Assembly: GCA_020724905.1 (NCBI GenBank)
Contig: DYGB01000002.1
Coordinates: 93,425 to 142,901 of the forward strand
Source of the DNA: Candidatus Paceibacter sp.
GTDB taxonomy: Bacteria > Patescibacteriota > Minisyncoccia > UBA6257 > JAGOQP01
Length of the DNA stretch: 49,477 nucleotides
Direction: 5' to 3'
The notes under the pieces were generated by a model. That model did no database searches and was not told where the DNA came from. It saw only the letters and a program-made list of their open reading frames with translations. This document shows, piece after piece, positions 9,722 through 19,507 of the stretch; the stretch's first letter is position 1; each line of letters begins with the position of its first letter. The position numbers and the translations under genes are program-made.

Positions 9722-10264
9722 TTATCCTGCTGCTTTTTTACCTTCTTTTCGTCGAATGATTTCATCACTGTATCGAATTCCTTTTCCAAGATATGGTTCT
9801 GGTTTTTTAATCTTTCGTATTCGTGATGCAACGTGTCCTACCAGATGCTTATCAATACCAGTAATGGTAATGGTGTTTTTCTCAACAGCAATATCAATCC
9901 CCTCTGGGATAGGATAGATGACAGGGTGAGAAAATCCTACCTTAAGGTTAAGGTTGCTTCCTTCAACAGCGACACGGAATCCAACACCTTCAACGATCAA
10001 TGATTTAGAAAATCCTTCAACAACACCAACCAATGCATTATTGAGCAGTGACCACTGTGTTCCCCAGTTCATATGAGCTTGAGGAGATTTCTTTGCTGGT
10101 GTAACGGTAATGGTGCGTTCTTCTTGTGCAATAGCAACTGATACGAAATCAAGCTTCATAACAGATAACGAACCCTTTGGGCCTTCTACAAAAAATGAAT
10201 CTTCCTTTTCTGTTACCGTTACTCCATCAGGAATATGAAGTGGTTTTTTTGCAATCTTTGACAT
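9722..10264 (-). CDS. rplF: 50S ribosomal protein L6
   Basis: MSKIAKKPLHIPDGV…VEGPKGSL…GKGIRYSDEIIRRKEGKK; internal start chosen. Confidence 0.95.
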   Translation of the reverse strand: MSKIAKKPLHIPDGVTVTEKEDSFFVEGPKGSLSVMKLDFVSVAIAQEERTITVTPAKKSPQAHMNWGTQWSLLNNALVGVVEGFSKSLIVEGVGFRVAVEGSNLNLKVGFSHPVIYPIPEGIDIAVEKNTITITGIDKHLVGHVASRIRKIKKPEPYLGKGIRYSDEIIRRKEGKKAAG

Positions 10265-10265
10265 G

Positions 10266-10646
10266 TTACCAAATTTCAAATAATACTTGTCCGCCGACTT
10301 TCTCTTTTCGTGCTTCTTCATGTGTCATAATTCCTTTTGACGTTGAGAGTACTGAGAGACCATACTTGTTTCGTACTGGATAGAGTTCGGTGTACTTCTT
10401 ATACATACGTCGTGATGGTTTGCTGATAAACTTGAATCCTTGAATTTTTCCTTCGCCATGTTCATAGGCAAGCGCAATCTCTAAGATACGTCGTGGTGCT
10501 CGTCCTTTCTTTTCTGCATCGATAATAAACTTCTTTTTCTTTAAAAGATCCAACACTGCTTCATCCATTGTGGTATAAGGAACTTTTAATGAAGGCTTTT
10601 TAAGCTGTTGTGCGTTCTTTATCTGTGTCAATAATGAAATATACAT
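10266..10646 (-). CDS. rpsH: 30S ribosomal protein S8
   Basis: ISKPSRRMYKKYTELYPVRNKYGLSVLSTSKGIMTHEEARKEKVGG. Confidence 0.95.
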   Translation of the reverse strand: MYISLLTQIKNAQQLKKPSLKVPYTTMDEAVLDLLKKKKFIIDAEKKGRAPRRILEIALAYEHGEGKIQGFKFISKPSRRMYKKYTELYPVRNKYGLSVLSTSKGIMTHEEARKEKVGGQVLFEIW

Positions 10647-10650
10647 AAAT

Positions 10651-10836
10651 TTACCAAGATGATTTTTTAACTCCAGGAATTTCACCCTTTGAAGCCATTT
10701 CTCTAAAACAAATACGACACAAATCAAAGTCTCTCATATATCCTCGTTTTCTTCCACATTTAAAGCACCGTCGTACCGTACGGGTGCTAAACTTTGGTTC
10801 CTTTGCTGCTCGTGCAATGACTGACTTTTTTGCCAT
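10651..10836 (-). CDS. rpsN: 30S ribosomal protein S14, zinc (type Z) form
   Basis: [38 protein letters not shown]. Confidence 0.96.
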   Translation of the reverse strand: MAKKSVIARAAKEPKFSTRTVRRCFKCGRKRGYMRDFDLCRICFREMASKGEIPGVKKSSW

Positions 10837-10837
10837 A

Positions 10838-11389
10838 TTATTTCTTAAATACGAATCCTAATGCTTTGTACAACGCAAGTGCTTCTTCTTTATTCTTTAC
10901 GTTTTTTGCGACCAAGGTAACCTGAAGTCCAAACTGAACTTTTGATGTTTCAGGATTGATCTCGGGAAACACAACGTGTTCACGAAAGCCGAGGTTCAGA
11001 TTACCGCTTTCATCAATATTTTTCAAGTCTATTCCTTTAAAATCTCGTACACGAGGAAATACAATGGTGATAACCTTCTGAACGAAATCATACATACGAC
11101 TTCCTCGAAGTGTTGCTTTTACTCCAATAACATCTCCTTCACGAACTTTAAATCCTGCGATAGATTTTCGTGCAGGTCGTGTTGCTGGTTTTTGACCACA
11201 GATAAGAGCGAGTTCATCAAGAATAGCAGGAAGTAGTTTATCTTTAAATGATGCTTGATCAGCCATTCGTCCCAGTCCAACATTAACAACCACACGCTCA
11301 ATTCCAGGAACAGCGTGGACATTTTTCACTTCAAACTCTTTTTGAAGTTTTGGCACTATTGTTTTTTGATATGTTTCTTTAAACGACAT
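10838..11389 (-). CDS. rplE: 50S ribosomal protein L5
   Basis: [16 protein letters not shown]…[21 protein letters not shown]. Confidence 0.96.
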   Translation of the reverse strand: MSFKETYQKTIVPKLQKEFEVKNVHAVPGIERVVVNVGLGRMADQASFKDKLLPAILDELALICGQKPATRPARKSIAGFKVREGDVIGVKATLRGSRMYDFVQKVITIVFPRVRDFKGIDLKNIDESGNLNLGFREHVVFPEINPETSKVQFGLQVTLVAKNVKNKEEALALYKALGFVFKK

Positions 11390-11391
11390 AA

Positions 11392-11646
11392 TTATTTTTT
11401 ATCGGTACTAGTAAGGGATGTTACGTTTGATACATGGATAGAACGAGGAATCTGAACAATCTGTCCCTTCTCCCCTTCTTTTTTAGGCTTTACATGCTTT
11501 GTATACACGTTAACACCATCAACGAGAATTCGTTCTCGTGCAGGAAATACACGGAGTACCTCTCCTGTCTTTCCTTTATCTTTTCCGGTGATGACACGTA
11601 CCGTATCACCTTTTTTTACATGTAGTTTATTCATATGCTTAGACAA
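11392..11646 (-). CDS. rplX: 50S ribosomal protein L24
   Basis: [29 protein letters not shown]. Confidence 0.95.
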   Translation of the reverse strand: MSKHMNKLHVKKGDTVRVITGKDKGKTGEVLRVFPARERILVDGVNVYTKHVKPKKEGEKGQIVQIPRSIHVSNVTSLTSTDKK

Positions 11647-12007
11647 TATCTTTTGCCATAGTTACAATTTTTTCAAATCCTCTCTCTTTCAATTCTCGTG
11701 GGATCGGACCGAATATACGAGTTCCCTGAGGTTCTTTCTTTGCATCGATAATAACAGCTGCATTTTCATCAAATGAGATGTATGAACCATCTCTTCGCTT
11801 CATTTTGTTCTTCTGACGGACAACAACCGCTTTAACAATATCCTTTTTCTTTACCGTTTTTCGTGGTTCAGCTGTCTGTACTGAGGCAACAATAACATCG
11901 CCGACTTGTGCGTATCGTCGTTTTGTTCCTCCAAGCACTCGAAAACATCGAATCATTCGAGCTCCTGAATTATCTGCAACAGTTAATAGTGATCGTTCCT
12001 GTATCAT
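11639..12007 (-). CDS. rplN: 50S ribosomal protein L14
   Basis: [27 protein letters not shown]. Confidence 0.97.
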   Translation of the reverse strand: MIQERSLLTVADNSGARMIRCFRVLGGTKRRYAQVGDVIVASVQTAEPRKTVKKKDIVKAVVVRQKNKMKRRDGSYISFDENAAVIIDAKKEPQGTRIFGPIPRELKERGFEKIVTMAKDIV

Positions 12008-12009
12008 AG

Positions 12010-12276
12010 TTATGCGTTATTAGTCTCTGTATTAGTTGAAAGAATTCTCCATCGTTTTTCTTTAGAATATGGTCGTGCATGGACAATCGTTACCTGATCC
12101 CCTTTCTTTGTCTGATTCTTCTCATCATGAGCTTTATATCGTTGGGTTACAGTGAAGTAGCGATGATAACGAGGATGTTTCTTTACTCGATCAACAGCGA
12201 CTACACGTGTCTTATCCATCGCATCTGATACGACCACTCCTTTCAATTTTCGTTGTGTTATAGATTTCTTTTCCAT
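12010..12276 (-). CDS. rpsQ: 30S ribosomal protein S17
   Basis: [42 protein letters not shown]. Confidence 0.95.
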   Translation of the reverse strand: MEKKSITQRKLKGVVVSDAMDKTRVVAVDRVKKHPRYHRYFTVTQRYKAHDEKNQTKKGDQVTIVHARPYSKEKRWRILSTNTETNNA

Positions 12277-12281
12277 GGTAC

Positions 12282-12476
12282 TTATTCTAATTCACCAATA
12301 ATAGTATTTATCACTGCAATTTCTTTTTTAAGGGTATAAAAATCTTTCAGGTGAGCATTTTTTCCGATACGGATATCTCTTCGAAGTGCTTCCTTTTTTG
12401 CATTCTTCTCAGAAAGAAGCTTTGTCAGCTCATCTCTACCTTTATTTTTCAGTTGTTCTTTTTCCATCTTTTTCAT
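12282..12476 (-). CDS. rpmC: 50S ribosomal protein L29
   Basis: Short Lys-rich helical protein between rpsQ and rplP; IGKNAHLKDFYTLKKEIAVINTII. Confidence 0.85.
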   Translation of the reverse strand: MKKMEKEQLKNKGRDELTKLLSEKNAKKEALRRDIRIGKNAHLKDFYTLKKEIAVINTIIGELE

Positions 12477-12477
12477 A

Positions 12478-12888
12478 CTATTTTTCGATAACTCGTGTTT
12501 TTACTGGAAGTTTGTGACCTGCTTTTCGAAGTGCTTCCTTTGCCATTGCTGGTTCAATTCCATCAATCTCAAAGATAATTCTTCCTGGTTTTACGGGAAA
12601 TACATAGTGATCAAGACTTCCTTTTCCTCCACCCATCGTCATTTCAGGAGGACGTTGGGTAATTGGCTTATCTGGAAATATACGGATCCATACTTTTCCT
12701 CCACGCTTGGTAAAACGACTAATCACTTTACGAGCTGCTTCAATCTGACGACCATCAACATATGCTGCGGTTAACGCCTGAAGACCAATTGTTCCAAATT
12801 CAATGGTAATACCACGTGTTTCAACCGTTCTTTTTCGAGAACGTCCTTTATGGCCTTTTCTATATTTTGTCTTCTTTGGTGCTAACAT
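12478..12888 (-). CDS. rplP: 50S ribosomal protein L16
   Basis: MLAPKKTKYRKGHKGRSRKR…KVWIRIFPDKPITQRPPEMTMGGGKGS. Confidence 0.97.
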   Translation of the reverse strand: MLAPKKTKYRKGHKGRSRKRTVETRGITIEFGTIGLQALTAAYVDGRQIEAARKVISRFTKRGGKVWIRIFPDKPITQRPPEMTMGGGKGSLDHYVFPVKPGRIIFEIDGIEPAMAKEALRKAGHKLPVKTRVIEK

Positions 12889-12891
12889 ATC

Positions 12892-13581
12892 TTATTTTTC
12901 TGATGTAAATATATCTCCTTCAAATACTTCACCTTTATATATCCATACTTTAATTCCAATCGTTCCGTAGGTGGTAAAGGCAGTATCTTCTGCGTAATCG
13001 ATATTAGCACGGAGTGTCTGTAATGGAAGACTTCCATATGCTAACTGTTCGCTTCGTGCGATTTCAGCTCCATTTAGTCGTCCACTTAATCGTATCTTTG
13101 CTCCTTGTGCTTCTCTGTTTTGCTTTATTCTCTCAAGGTATTTCTTTAAGGTTCGTCGATATGGCATACGCTTTTGAAGATCTTGAGCAATGTTTTGAGC
13201 AATAACTCCTGCTGATACTTCAAATCGTTTAATTTCTTCAACTGAAATATTAAGGTGGATTGGTTCTTCAAGCTTCTGTTTTTTCTTCAACTGCTTTAAT
13301 TTTTTTTCAAGTTCTTTAGTGAGGTCTTCAATTCCTTTTCCTCCTCGTCCAATGATAAGACCTGGCTTTGCTGTTTTAATGGTTACGTTGTAACTCTGAT
13401 GTGTCTTTTCGATAAGGATTGAATCAATGCCTGCATGACCAATCTTCTCTTTAATATAGGAACGCATCAAAACATCCTCTTGGAGAGATGAACCAAGACG
13501 TTTTTGTTTTGGAAACCATCGAGAGGTCCACTCTTTAATGATTCCTGTTCGTAATGCTGTTGGTTTAATCTTCTGTCCCAT
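12892..13581 (-). CDS. rpsC: 30S ribosomal protein S3
   Basis: MGQKIKPTALRTGI; KPGLIIGRGGKGIEDL KH motif; IKVWIYKGE. Confidence 0.97.
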   Translation of the reverse strand: MGQKIKPTALRTGIIKEWTSRWFPKQKRLGSSLQEDVLMRSYIKEKIGHAGIDSILIEKTHQSYNVTIKTAKPGLIIGRGGKGIEDLTKELEKKLKQLKKKQKLEEPIHLNISVEEIKRFEVSAGVIAQNIAQDLQKRMPYRRTLKKYLERIKQNREAQGAKIRLSGRLNGAEIARSEQLAYGSLPLQTLRANIDYAEDTAFTTYGTIGIKVWIYKGEVFEGDIFTSEK

Positions 13582-13589
13582 AGTAATAG

Positions 13590-14129
13590 TTATACTGATT
13601 TACGTCGAAACATTCCTTGTTTATGTCCCTGGGTGTCGACTGGTCGTTCCTTTTTAGCTGTTGTTTCTTTCTCTGGCTTCTTTGTGTCTTTATCCTTCTT
13701 TACTTGAACATCTTTCTTCTCATTCTTCTTTTCTTTCTTGGTGTCGGTAACGAATGCACTTTCGTATTCTTTTGTTCCTTCAGAAAGAATAACAGAGATG
13801 TGAGAGGTCATTTTATGTATAGGGGTTGCACGTCCTTGTGCTCGGGGCATCCATCGTTTTAATATTGGTCCTTTGTTAACCGTAATAGATTCTACAACAA
13901 GTTTCTTTTCATTCAACCCTGCTTCTTTTGCATTTGCCTGAGCTGACTGTACAAGCTTTGCTATGGGGTGTGATGATCGTTTCGTAAGGATATGAAGCTG
14001 TGCAAGTGCTTGGGCTACAGGAAGTCCTTTGATAAGGTTTGCTACCAATCTCACCTTACGAGGAGCGATTCGTAGATGATTGAGATGGGCTGTTGCCTGC
14101 TTTTTCTGTTGTGTCGTATCTGTTGTCAT
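13590..14129 (-). CDS. rplV: 50S ribosomal protein L22 with Lys/Glu-rich C-terminal extension
   Basis: HLNHLRIAPRKVRLVANLIKGLPVAQAL…KRWMPRAQGRATPIHKMTSHISVIL; ~60-aa charged tail. Confidence 0.95.
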   Translation of the reverse strand: MTTDTTQQKKQATAHLNHLRIAPRKVRLVANLIKGLPVAQALAQLHILTKRSSHPIAKLVQSAQANAKEAGLNEKKLVVESITVNKGPILKRWMPRAQGRATPIHKMTSHISVILSEGTKEYESAFVTDTKKEKKNEKKDVQVKKDKDTKKPEKETTAKKERPVDTQGHKQGMFRRKSV

Positions 14130-14132
14130 ATA

Positions 14133-14414
14133 TTATACTTTTTTCTCTATTTCACGTTGCATCTTTCCTCCATGACGGACAAATTTACGCGTAGGAGAAA
14201 ATTCTCCTAATTTATGTCCTACCATTTCTTCTTGTATTCTTACTTCGATAAAATCTTTTCCGTTGTGTACTAAAAAGGTATACCCTGTCATATCTGGAGA
14301 AATGTCACAGTTCCGTGCCCATGTCTTAATAGGGCCATCAGTTGGTTTCTGTTTTTCCATCTTTTTGGTTATTCGTGGGTCAATATAGGGACCCTTTTTT
14401 GAACTTCGTGCCAT
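14133..14414 (-). CDS. rpsS: 30S ribosomal protein S19
   Basis: [12 protein letters not shown]…[18 protein letters not shown]. Confidence 0.96.
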   Translation of the reverse strand: MARSSKKGPYIDPRITKKMEKQKPTDGPIKTWARNCDISPDMTGYTFLVHNGKDFIEVRIQEEMVGHKLGEFSPTRKFVRHGGKMQREIEKKV

Positions 14415-14423
14415 AGTAGTTTT

Positions 14424-15263
14424 TTATCTTCGTTTAGATGATCGTCGTTTAATAATACGGTCTGATGAATACTTCTTCTTGTCTCGAGTCTTCTTTCCAC
14501 CAGTAACCTTCCCCCACTTGGTCTTTGGTCGCTTTGTTCCTCGAGGTTGTTTTCCTTCTCCTCCTCCGTATGGGTGGTCAACGGGGTTCATTGCTGTTCC
14601 TCGTACGGTAGGACGAATTCCTAACCATCGTGAACGTCCTGCTTTTCCGATTGTTGTTAATGAATGATCAGCGTTTGAAACCTGCCCAACAGTGGCAAAA
14701 CAATCCCAAGAAATCTTTCGTGTTTCCCCTGAAGGCATCTTCAGTGTACTCATTCCTTCGTCATGTGCAAGTATTTGTATTGATGATCCTGCTGATTTTG
14801 CAATCTGTCCTCCTTTTCCTGGTTGTAATTCAACATTATACACAGTTGTCCCTACAGGAATATAGCGTACTGGCATACGATTTCCAAATTCAAGTTCTCC
14901 TCTTTCTCGTGTAGTTGTAAGTATCCGCCCTTCCTTTACTCCTTCTGGAGCAAGAATGTAGGCTCTCTTTCCATTAGTATAGACGATCTGAGAGATGAAT
15001 GCTGTTCGATATGGATCGTATTCAACTGATTCAACCTTTGCAGGAAGAAATTCCATTCGTTTAAAATCAATGATTCGATATGTTCTCTTGTTTCCTCCTC
15101 CTTGATGTCGAACAGTGATACGGCCAGTATTGTTTCGTCCTCCATGAGACTTCAGTTTTGTTGTCAATTTCTTAAGAGGTTTCTTTCCTGCAGTTAATGA
15201 CCGTTTATATTCAACGGATGTCATATGTCTTCGTGATGGAGTTGTTGGATTATGTTTCTTCAT
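14424..15263 (-). CDS. rplB: 50S ribosomal protein L2
   Basis: SHGGRNNTGRITVRHQGGGNKRTYRIIDFKR…GTAMNPVDHPYGGGEGK. Confidence 0.98.
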   Translation of the reverse strand: MKKHNPTTPSRRHMTSVEYKRSLTAGKKPLKKLTTKLKSHGGRNNTGRITVRHQGGGNKRTYRIIDFKRMEFLPAKVESVEYDPYRTAFISQIVYTNGKRAYILAPEGVKEGRILTTTRERGELEFGNRMPVRYIPVGTTVYNVELQPGKGGQIAKSAGSSIQILAHDEGMSTLKMPSGETRKISWDCFATVGQVSNADHSLTTIGKAGRSRWLGIRPTVRGTAMNPVDHPYGGGEGKQPRGTKRPKTKWGKVTGGKKTRDKKKYSSDRIIKRRSSKRR

Positions 15264-15264
15264 A

Positions 15265-15633
15265 TTATTGCTGCATTACATCAATACTTTGTCCCTTCTC
15301 AAGGGTAATGATTGCTTTTTTAAATCGTGGGCGAGATCCTTTTTTTCCTCTCCAAAAGATTGTCTTTGTTGGCTGTGCTGTGGTACGAACATTCTTTATC
15401 TGCACACCATATATCTTTTCCAATTCTTTTTTGATTTCTGGTTTTGATGCTTTTTGGTCAACAAGAAATACATACTGATTGTATTGACCAATACGAAGTG
15501 CTCGTTCTGTGATATGAGGGTTTTTCACAATACCGCTACTCTGTGGAATATCGGTATGTGTGCCTAGCCCCTTCTCCTCTACTGGCTGAGCTACATTCTT
15601 TTCTTCTTCTTTTTTCTTAAATAATGCAGTCAT
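15265..15633 (-). CDS. rplW: 50S ribosomal protein L23 with N-terminal extension
   Basis: NPHITERALRIGQYNQYVFLVDQKASKPEIKKELEKIYGVQIKNVRT; start set to MTALFKKK just after rplD. Confidence 0.93.
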   Translation of the reverse strand: MTALFKKKEEEKNVAQPVEEKGLGTHTDIPQSSGIVKNPHITERALRIGQYNQYVFLVDQKASKPEIKKELEKIYGVQIKNVRTTAQPTKTIFWRGKKGSRPRFKKAIITLEKGQSIDVMQQ

Positions 15634-15634
15634 A

Positions 15635-16264
15635 TTAGGCAGTATACATAGTGATAAATGATTCAAGGGCTGCTTTTTCAAAAATGATTCGTGAAGGAAT
15701 TGCTGCATCATAGACATTCAATGATCGAGGTCCACAGTATGCTATCTTTTCAAGATTTCTCATTCCTTTGTGAAGATCTTTATGCTCATCAGAAAGCACA
15801 ATCAAAGTACGTCCTTTTTCTGGAAGGAATGATTGTAATATCTGAGCCATACGCTTTGTTTTTATAGCATCCTCTGGGAATGTATCGATAATAAAAATAT
15901 TTCCTTCTTTTGCTTGTCGTGACAATACTGAGAACAATGCTTTTTGTCGCATCTTCTTGTTTATCTTTTTCTCATAATTCTTTTCATTTCGTGGACCAAA
16001 GGTAGCACCTCCCCCAGACCAGAGTGGAGATCTGATTGACCCGTGACGTGCTCGTCCCGTTCCTTTCTGTCTCCATGGTTTCTTTCCTCCTCCACGAACT
16101 TCACTTCTATCTTTTGCGTGAGCAACGCTGTTTCGAGCATTTGCCTGTTGTGTCACGATAGCTTGATGAACGAGTGATTCATTCCATGCGACATCAAACA
16201 ATGCCTCAGGGAGAGTCATATCTTCTACTTTTGTATTCTCTATGGTATGAATGCTTGTTGTCAT
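15635..16264 (-). CDS. rplD: 50S ribosomal protein L4
   Basis: GGGKKPWRQKGTGRARHGSIRSPLWSGGGATFGP. Confidence 0.96.
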   Translation of the reverse strand: MTTSIHTIENTKVEDMTLPEALFDVAWNESLVHQAIVTQQANARNSVAHAKDRSEVRGGGKKPWRQKGTGRARHGSIRSPLWSGGGATFGPRNEKNYEKKINKKMRQKALFSVLSRQAKEGNIFIIDTFPEDAIKTKRMAQILQSFLPEKGRTLIVLSDEHKDLHKGMRNLEKIAYCGPRSLNVYDAAIPSRIIFEKAALESFITMYTA

Positions 16265-16267
16265 AAA

Positions 16268-16879
16268 TTACATTGTCTCAATATACAGGATAGATTTGTT
16301 ATTACCAGGGAGAGATCCTTTTACATACAGTATGTTTTTTTCAGTATCAATATCGATGATAGGGAGTTTTTTTAGGGTAACAGTATCCTGTCCCATACGC
16401 CCTGCCATCTTTCTTCCTTTAATAACACGCTGATGCCCTCCTGCTCCAATAGAACCTGGAGCTCGAAGACGATCCTTTTGTCCATGAGACTTTGGGCCTC
16501 CATGGAATCCATGTCGTTTCACGACACCCTGAAATCCTCGTCCTTTCTCTGTTCCGGTGACACGAACCTTTTGTCCTTTTTCAAATGCAGAGACATCGAT
16601 AACATCTCCTCGATTCAATGCTTGATCACCTTTCTTTTTAAACTCCTTAAGATGCTTAAAGGGTCCAAGATCCTTGAAGTGTCCTTTCAGTGCCTTTGAA
16701 ACATTCTTTTCCTTAGCTGCTTCAAATCCAACCTGATATGCCTCATAGCCATCCTTCTCCTGTGTGCGCACCTGCGTCACTGTTACCGGGCCTGCTTGAA
16801 CAACGGTTACAGGGATTACCGTACCGTTTTCATTCCATATCTGATCCATTTTTATTTTTCTTCCAATGAGAAATGCCAT
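16268..16879 (-). CDS. rplC: 50S ribosomal protein L3
   Basis: KGRGFQGVVKRHGFHGGPKSHGQKDRLRAPGSIGAGGHQRVIKGRKMAGRMG. Confidence 0.97.
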   Translation of the reverse strand: MAFLIGRKIKMDQIWNENGTVIPVTVVQAGPVTVTQVRTQEKDGYEAYQVGFEAAKEKNVSKALKGHFKDLGPFKHLKEFKKKGDQALNRGDVIDVSAFEKGQKVRVTGTEKGRGFQGVVKRHGFHGGPKSHGQKDRLRAPGSIGAGGHQRVIKGRKMAGRMGQDTVTLKKLPIIDIDTEKNILYVKGSLPGNNKSILYIETM

Positions 16880-16896
16880 ATGAGTATTTCAATATA

Positions 16897-16924
16897 AAAC
16901 AGCTTGTGATATACACAGCTGTTT
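16897..16924 (-). promoter_or_regulatory. Leader hairpin upstream of rplC (possible ribosomal-protein leader)
   Basis: Minus strand AAACAGCT-GTG-tatat-CAC(A)-AGCTGTTT followed by TTATATT, inside the rplC 5' UTR. Confidence 0.4.
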
Positions 16925-16959
16925 GTTAAACGTATGCTGTTGTAAAAGCGTACTGGTAC

Positions 16960-16988
16960 ACTTTAGCAAAAAGAAAAATCTCTGTCAA
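16960..16988 (-). promoter_or_regulatory. Sigma70-type promoter for the rplC operon
   Basis: Minus strand TTGACA-N17-TAAAGT. Confidence 0.75.
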
Positions 16989-17004
16989 TGATTTTTGTGT
17001 ATAA

Positions 17005-17030
17005 AAAAGCGGTAGTTTCCTACCGCTTGA
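17005..17030 (-). terminator. Rho-independent terminator of the 17033-17572 gene
   Basis: Minus strand AAGCGGTAG-gaaa-CTACCGCTTTTTT. Confidence 0.8.
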
Positions 17031-17032
17031 AC

Positions 17033-17572
17033 TTATCCATCTAAATTATTTGTAATTTCTTTTTCGTAGGGAACAAACATCGAGTATTCTTTCTTTTTTC
17101 CTTCCTGGGTAAAATATGTTCTTCCTTCAAGAACTACTGTTTTAGGGAAATCAATAGAACGAAAATCAATATTCCAAAAAGATCCATCATTCACTTTAAT
17201 CGCAAAATCACTGAGCCCTCCGGGGATTTTTGCAATAACAATATATTCTCTTTCGGAGTTCTCTTTTCGAGGTTTAATTTCCATAATATTTTTTATCTCA
17301 TAAATACCTGGAGTTAAATCCTCAATACACAGAATACGTGGAGCCGATATCCTTTTTAAGAAATCTTTACTATCAAAAAAATCTACATAGAACTTACTTA
17401 TGATGATTAGTATAAATATTAATATCATCGGTCCACCTAATATTTCCACTATTTCGCCTATGAAGTATCCTAGAAGAAAAATTGCTGTGGCAATAGCAAA
17501 AGAAAATAAAACAAGAGTTGTTTTTCCAACTACATTATAAATAGTTGGAACATTCTTTAATGGGCTTTTCAT
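17033..17572 (-). CDS. Hypothetical membrane protein with two N-terminal TM helices
   Basis: Full ORF with own consensus promoter and terminator; TTLVLFSFAIATAIFLLGYFIG and GPMILIFILIIISKFYV hydrophobic stretches. Confidence 0.75.
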   Translation of the reverse strand: MKSPLKNVPTIYNVVGKTTLVLFSFAIATAIFLLGYFIGEIVEILGGPMILIFILIIISKFYVDFFDSKDFLKRISAPRILCIEDLTPGIYEIKNIMEIKPRKENSEREYIVIAKIPGGLSDFAIKVNDGSFWNIDFRSIDFPKTVVLEGRTYFTQEGKKKEYSMFVPYEKEITNNLDG

Positions 17573-17618
17573 TATCCCCTCTCTTTTTGTGAAAAATTAT
17601 GTTAATGCTACTGATGCT

Positions 17619-17647
17619 ATTATATAAATATATTGAGCATGTGTCAA
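17619..17647 (-). promoter_or_regulatory. Perfect consensus promoter TTGACA-N17-TATAAT
   Basis: Minus strand TTGACA catgctcaatatattta TATAAT. Confidence 0.85.
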
Positions 17648-17659
17648 TCTTAAGATATC

Positions 17660-17687
17660 AAAAAACCCACTTCTCAGTGGGCTTTTT
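17660..17687 (-). terminator. Terminator after rpsJ
   Basis: AAAACCCACT-tctc-AGTGGGcTTTTT inverted repeat with T-run on the minus strand. Confidence 0.8.
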
Positions 17688-17705
17688 GTGTGATATTAAA
17701 TGTTA

Positions 17706-18032
17706 TTATACCAATTTAATCTCAATATCAATTCCTGAAGGAAGATTAAGATTACTTAATGCTTCTACTATCTTCTGGCTTGGGTTGGTTATCTCAACAA
17801 GACGCTTGTGTGTCTTCATCTCAAACTGTTCTCTGCTGTCTTTGTGGACAAAGGTAGATCGGTTAACCGTATACTTCCGTACTTCTGTAGGGAGTGGAAT
17901 AGGGCCAACAACTTCTGCTCCTTGCCTGATAGCTGTCTCGATAATCTGTTTTGTTGATGAATCAATCAAACGATGATCGTATGATTTAATCTTCAAGCGT
18001 ATTTTATTACTGTCAAGGTCCTTTTTAGCCAT
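17706..18032 (-). CDS. rpsJ: 30S ribosomal protein S10
   Basis: [68 protein letters not shown]. Confidence 0.98.
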   Translation of the reverse strand: MAKKDLDSNKIRLKIKSYDHRLIDSSTKQIIETAIRQGAEVVGPIPLPTEVRKYTVNRSTFVHKDSREQFEMKTHKRLVEITNPSQKIVEALSNLNLPSGIDIEIKLV

Positions 18033-18050
18033 AGTAGCGCGTTATTGCAG

Positions 18051-19250
18051 TTATTTAATAATCTTTGTGATGATTCCAGCACCAACAGTGTGTCCTCCTT
18101 CTCGGATAGCGAACTTCTGTTGTTCTTCAAGAGCAACTGGAGCAATCAAGTGTACATTTACGTTCACCGTATCTCCAGGCATAACCATTTCAGTTCCTTC
18201 TGGAAGTACCATTTCTCCTGTTACGTCAGTTGTTCTGAGATAGAACTGTGGTTTATATCCTTTAAAGAATGGTGTGTGTCGTCCTCCTTCTTCTTTGCTG
18301 AGAATATAGACTTCAGCTTCAAATTCTGTGTGTGGCGTTACACTTCCAGGAGCTGCAATAACCTGTCCTCGTTCGATGTCTTCCTTTTTAAGACCTCGGA
18401 GCAAGATACCAACGTTATCTCCAGCTTCTGCTGAATCGAGCAACTTGCTAAACATTTCAACTCCAGTAACTGCTGTTTTCTGTGTATCGCGGAGTCCTAC
18501 GATTTCAACTTCATCGTTGATTTTAAGGGATCCTCTTTCAACACGTCCTGTTGCAACTGTTCCACGACCTTCAATTGAGAAGATGTCTTCGATAGGCATC
18601 AAGAATGGCTTATCCTTGTCTCGTTGTGGTTCTGGGATATAGTTGTCAACTGCATCCATCAATTCATACATTGGCTTAAGCGCTTCATCATCTGGTGATG
18701 TTGCTTCTGAAGCTTTCAATGCTGATCCACGAATAACAGGAACTTCATCTCCAGGAAATTCATATTTACTAAGAAGTTCTCGAACTTCTGATTCAACTAA
18801 GTCGATAAGTTCTGGATCAGATACTTGGTCAACTTTGTTCAAAAATACTACGATTTTAGGAACACCAACCTGATTTGCAAGCAAGATGTGTTCTCGTGTC
18901 TGAGGCATAGGTCCGTCTGTTGCGGCTACAACCAAGATAGCTCCATCCATCTGAGCTGCTCCGGTAATCATGTTTTTAATGTAGTCAGCGTGACCTGGTG
19001 CATCCACGTGAGCATAGTGACGTTTTTCTGTCTCATACTCTGAGTGGTGAAGTGCAATAGTGATACCACGTTGCTTTTCCTCAGGGGCGTTGTCGATTTG
19101 ATCAACTTTTTCAGCTTTTGAAATAAGTCCCTTGTGGAAGAGAGCGTTCATGATAGCTGCGGTCAATGTCGTCTTTCCATGGTCAACGTGACCAATTGTT
19201 CCGATATTGACATGAGGTTTCCCTCGTTCAAATTTTGATTTCTCTGCCAT
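18051..19250 (-). CDS. tuf: Elongation factor Tu
   Basis: [60 protein letters not shown]. Confidence 0.99.
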   Translation of the reverse strand: MAEKSKFERGKPHVNIGTIGHVDHGKTTLTAAIMNALFHKGLISKAEKVDQIDNAPEEKQRGITIALHHSEYETEKRHYAHVDAPGHADYIKNMITGAAQMDGAILVVAATDGPMPQTREHILLANQVGVPKIVVFLNKVDQVSDPELIDLVESEVRELLSKYEFPGDEVPVIRGSALKASEATSPDDEALKPMYELMDAVDNYIPEPQRDKDKPFLMPIEDIFSIEGRGTVATGRVERGSLKINDEVEIVGLRDTQKTAVTGVEMFSKLLDSAEAGDNVGILLRGLKKEDIERGQVIAAPGSVTPHTEFEAEVYILSKEEGGRHTPFFKGYKPQFYLRTTDVTGEMVLPEGTEMVMPGDTVNVNVHLIAPVALEEQQKFAIREGGHTVGAGIITKIIK

Positions 19251-19302
19251 AGTTATTTTTTATATTACTTTTTTATTTTTTATAATTGGTGACTGTTACA
19301 GT

Positions 19303-19503
19303 TTAGATGGGAATAGTATTGATGTCAATATCGTATTCTCCATCTCGTTGTTGTTCATTTTCTTCTTCTGCTTCTTTTAATCGTCCATGTAATCGTTGAT
19401 ACGCATCCCAGGTCAGTGTGACATACAATGGGGTCTCCCCTTTCGATATCACACACGCATCCTCTGTCTCAAGAGTCTTTTTTATTTTTTCAAATACACT
19501 CAT
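19303..19503 (-). CDS. Small orphan protein, weakly Phd/YefM-antitoxin-like, between rplQ and tuf
   Basis: MSVFEKIKKTLETEDACVISKGETPLYVTLTWDAYQRLHGRL; start just after the rplQ stop. Confidence 0.5.
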   Translation of the reverse strand: MSVFEKIKKTLETEDACVISKGETPLYVTLTWDAYQRLHGRLKEAEEENEQQRDGEYDIDINTIPI

Positions 19504-19507
19504 AGGT

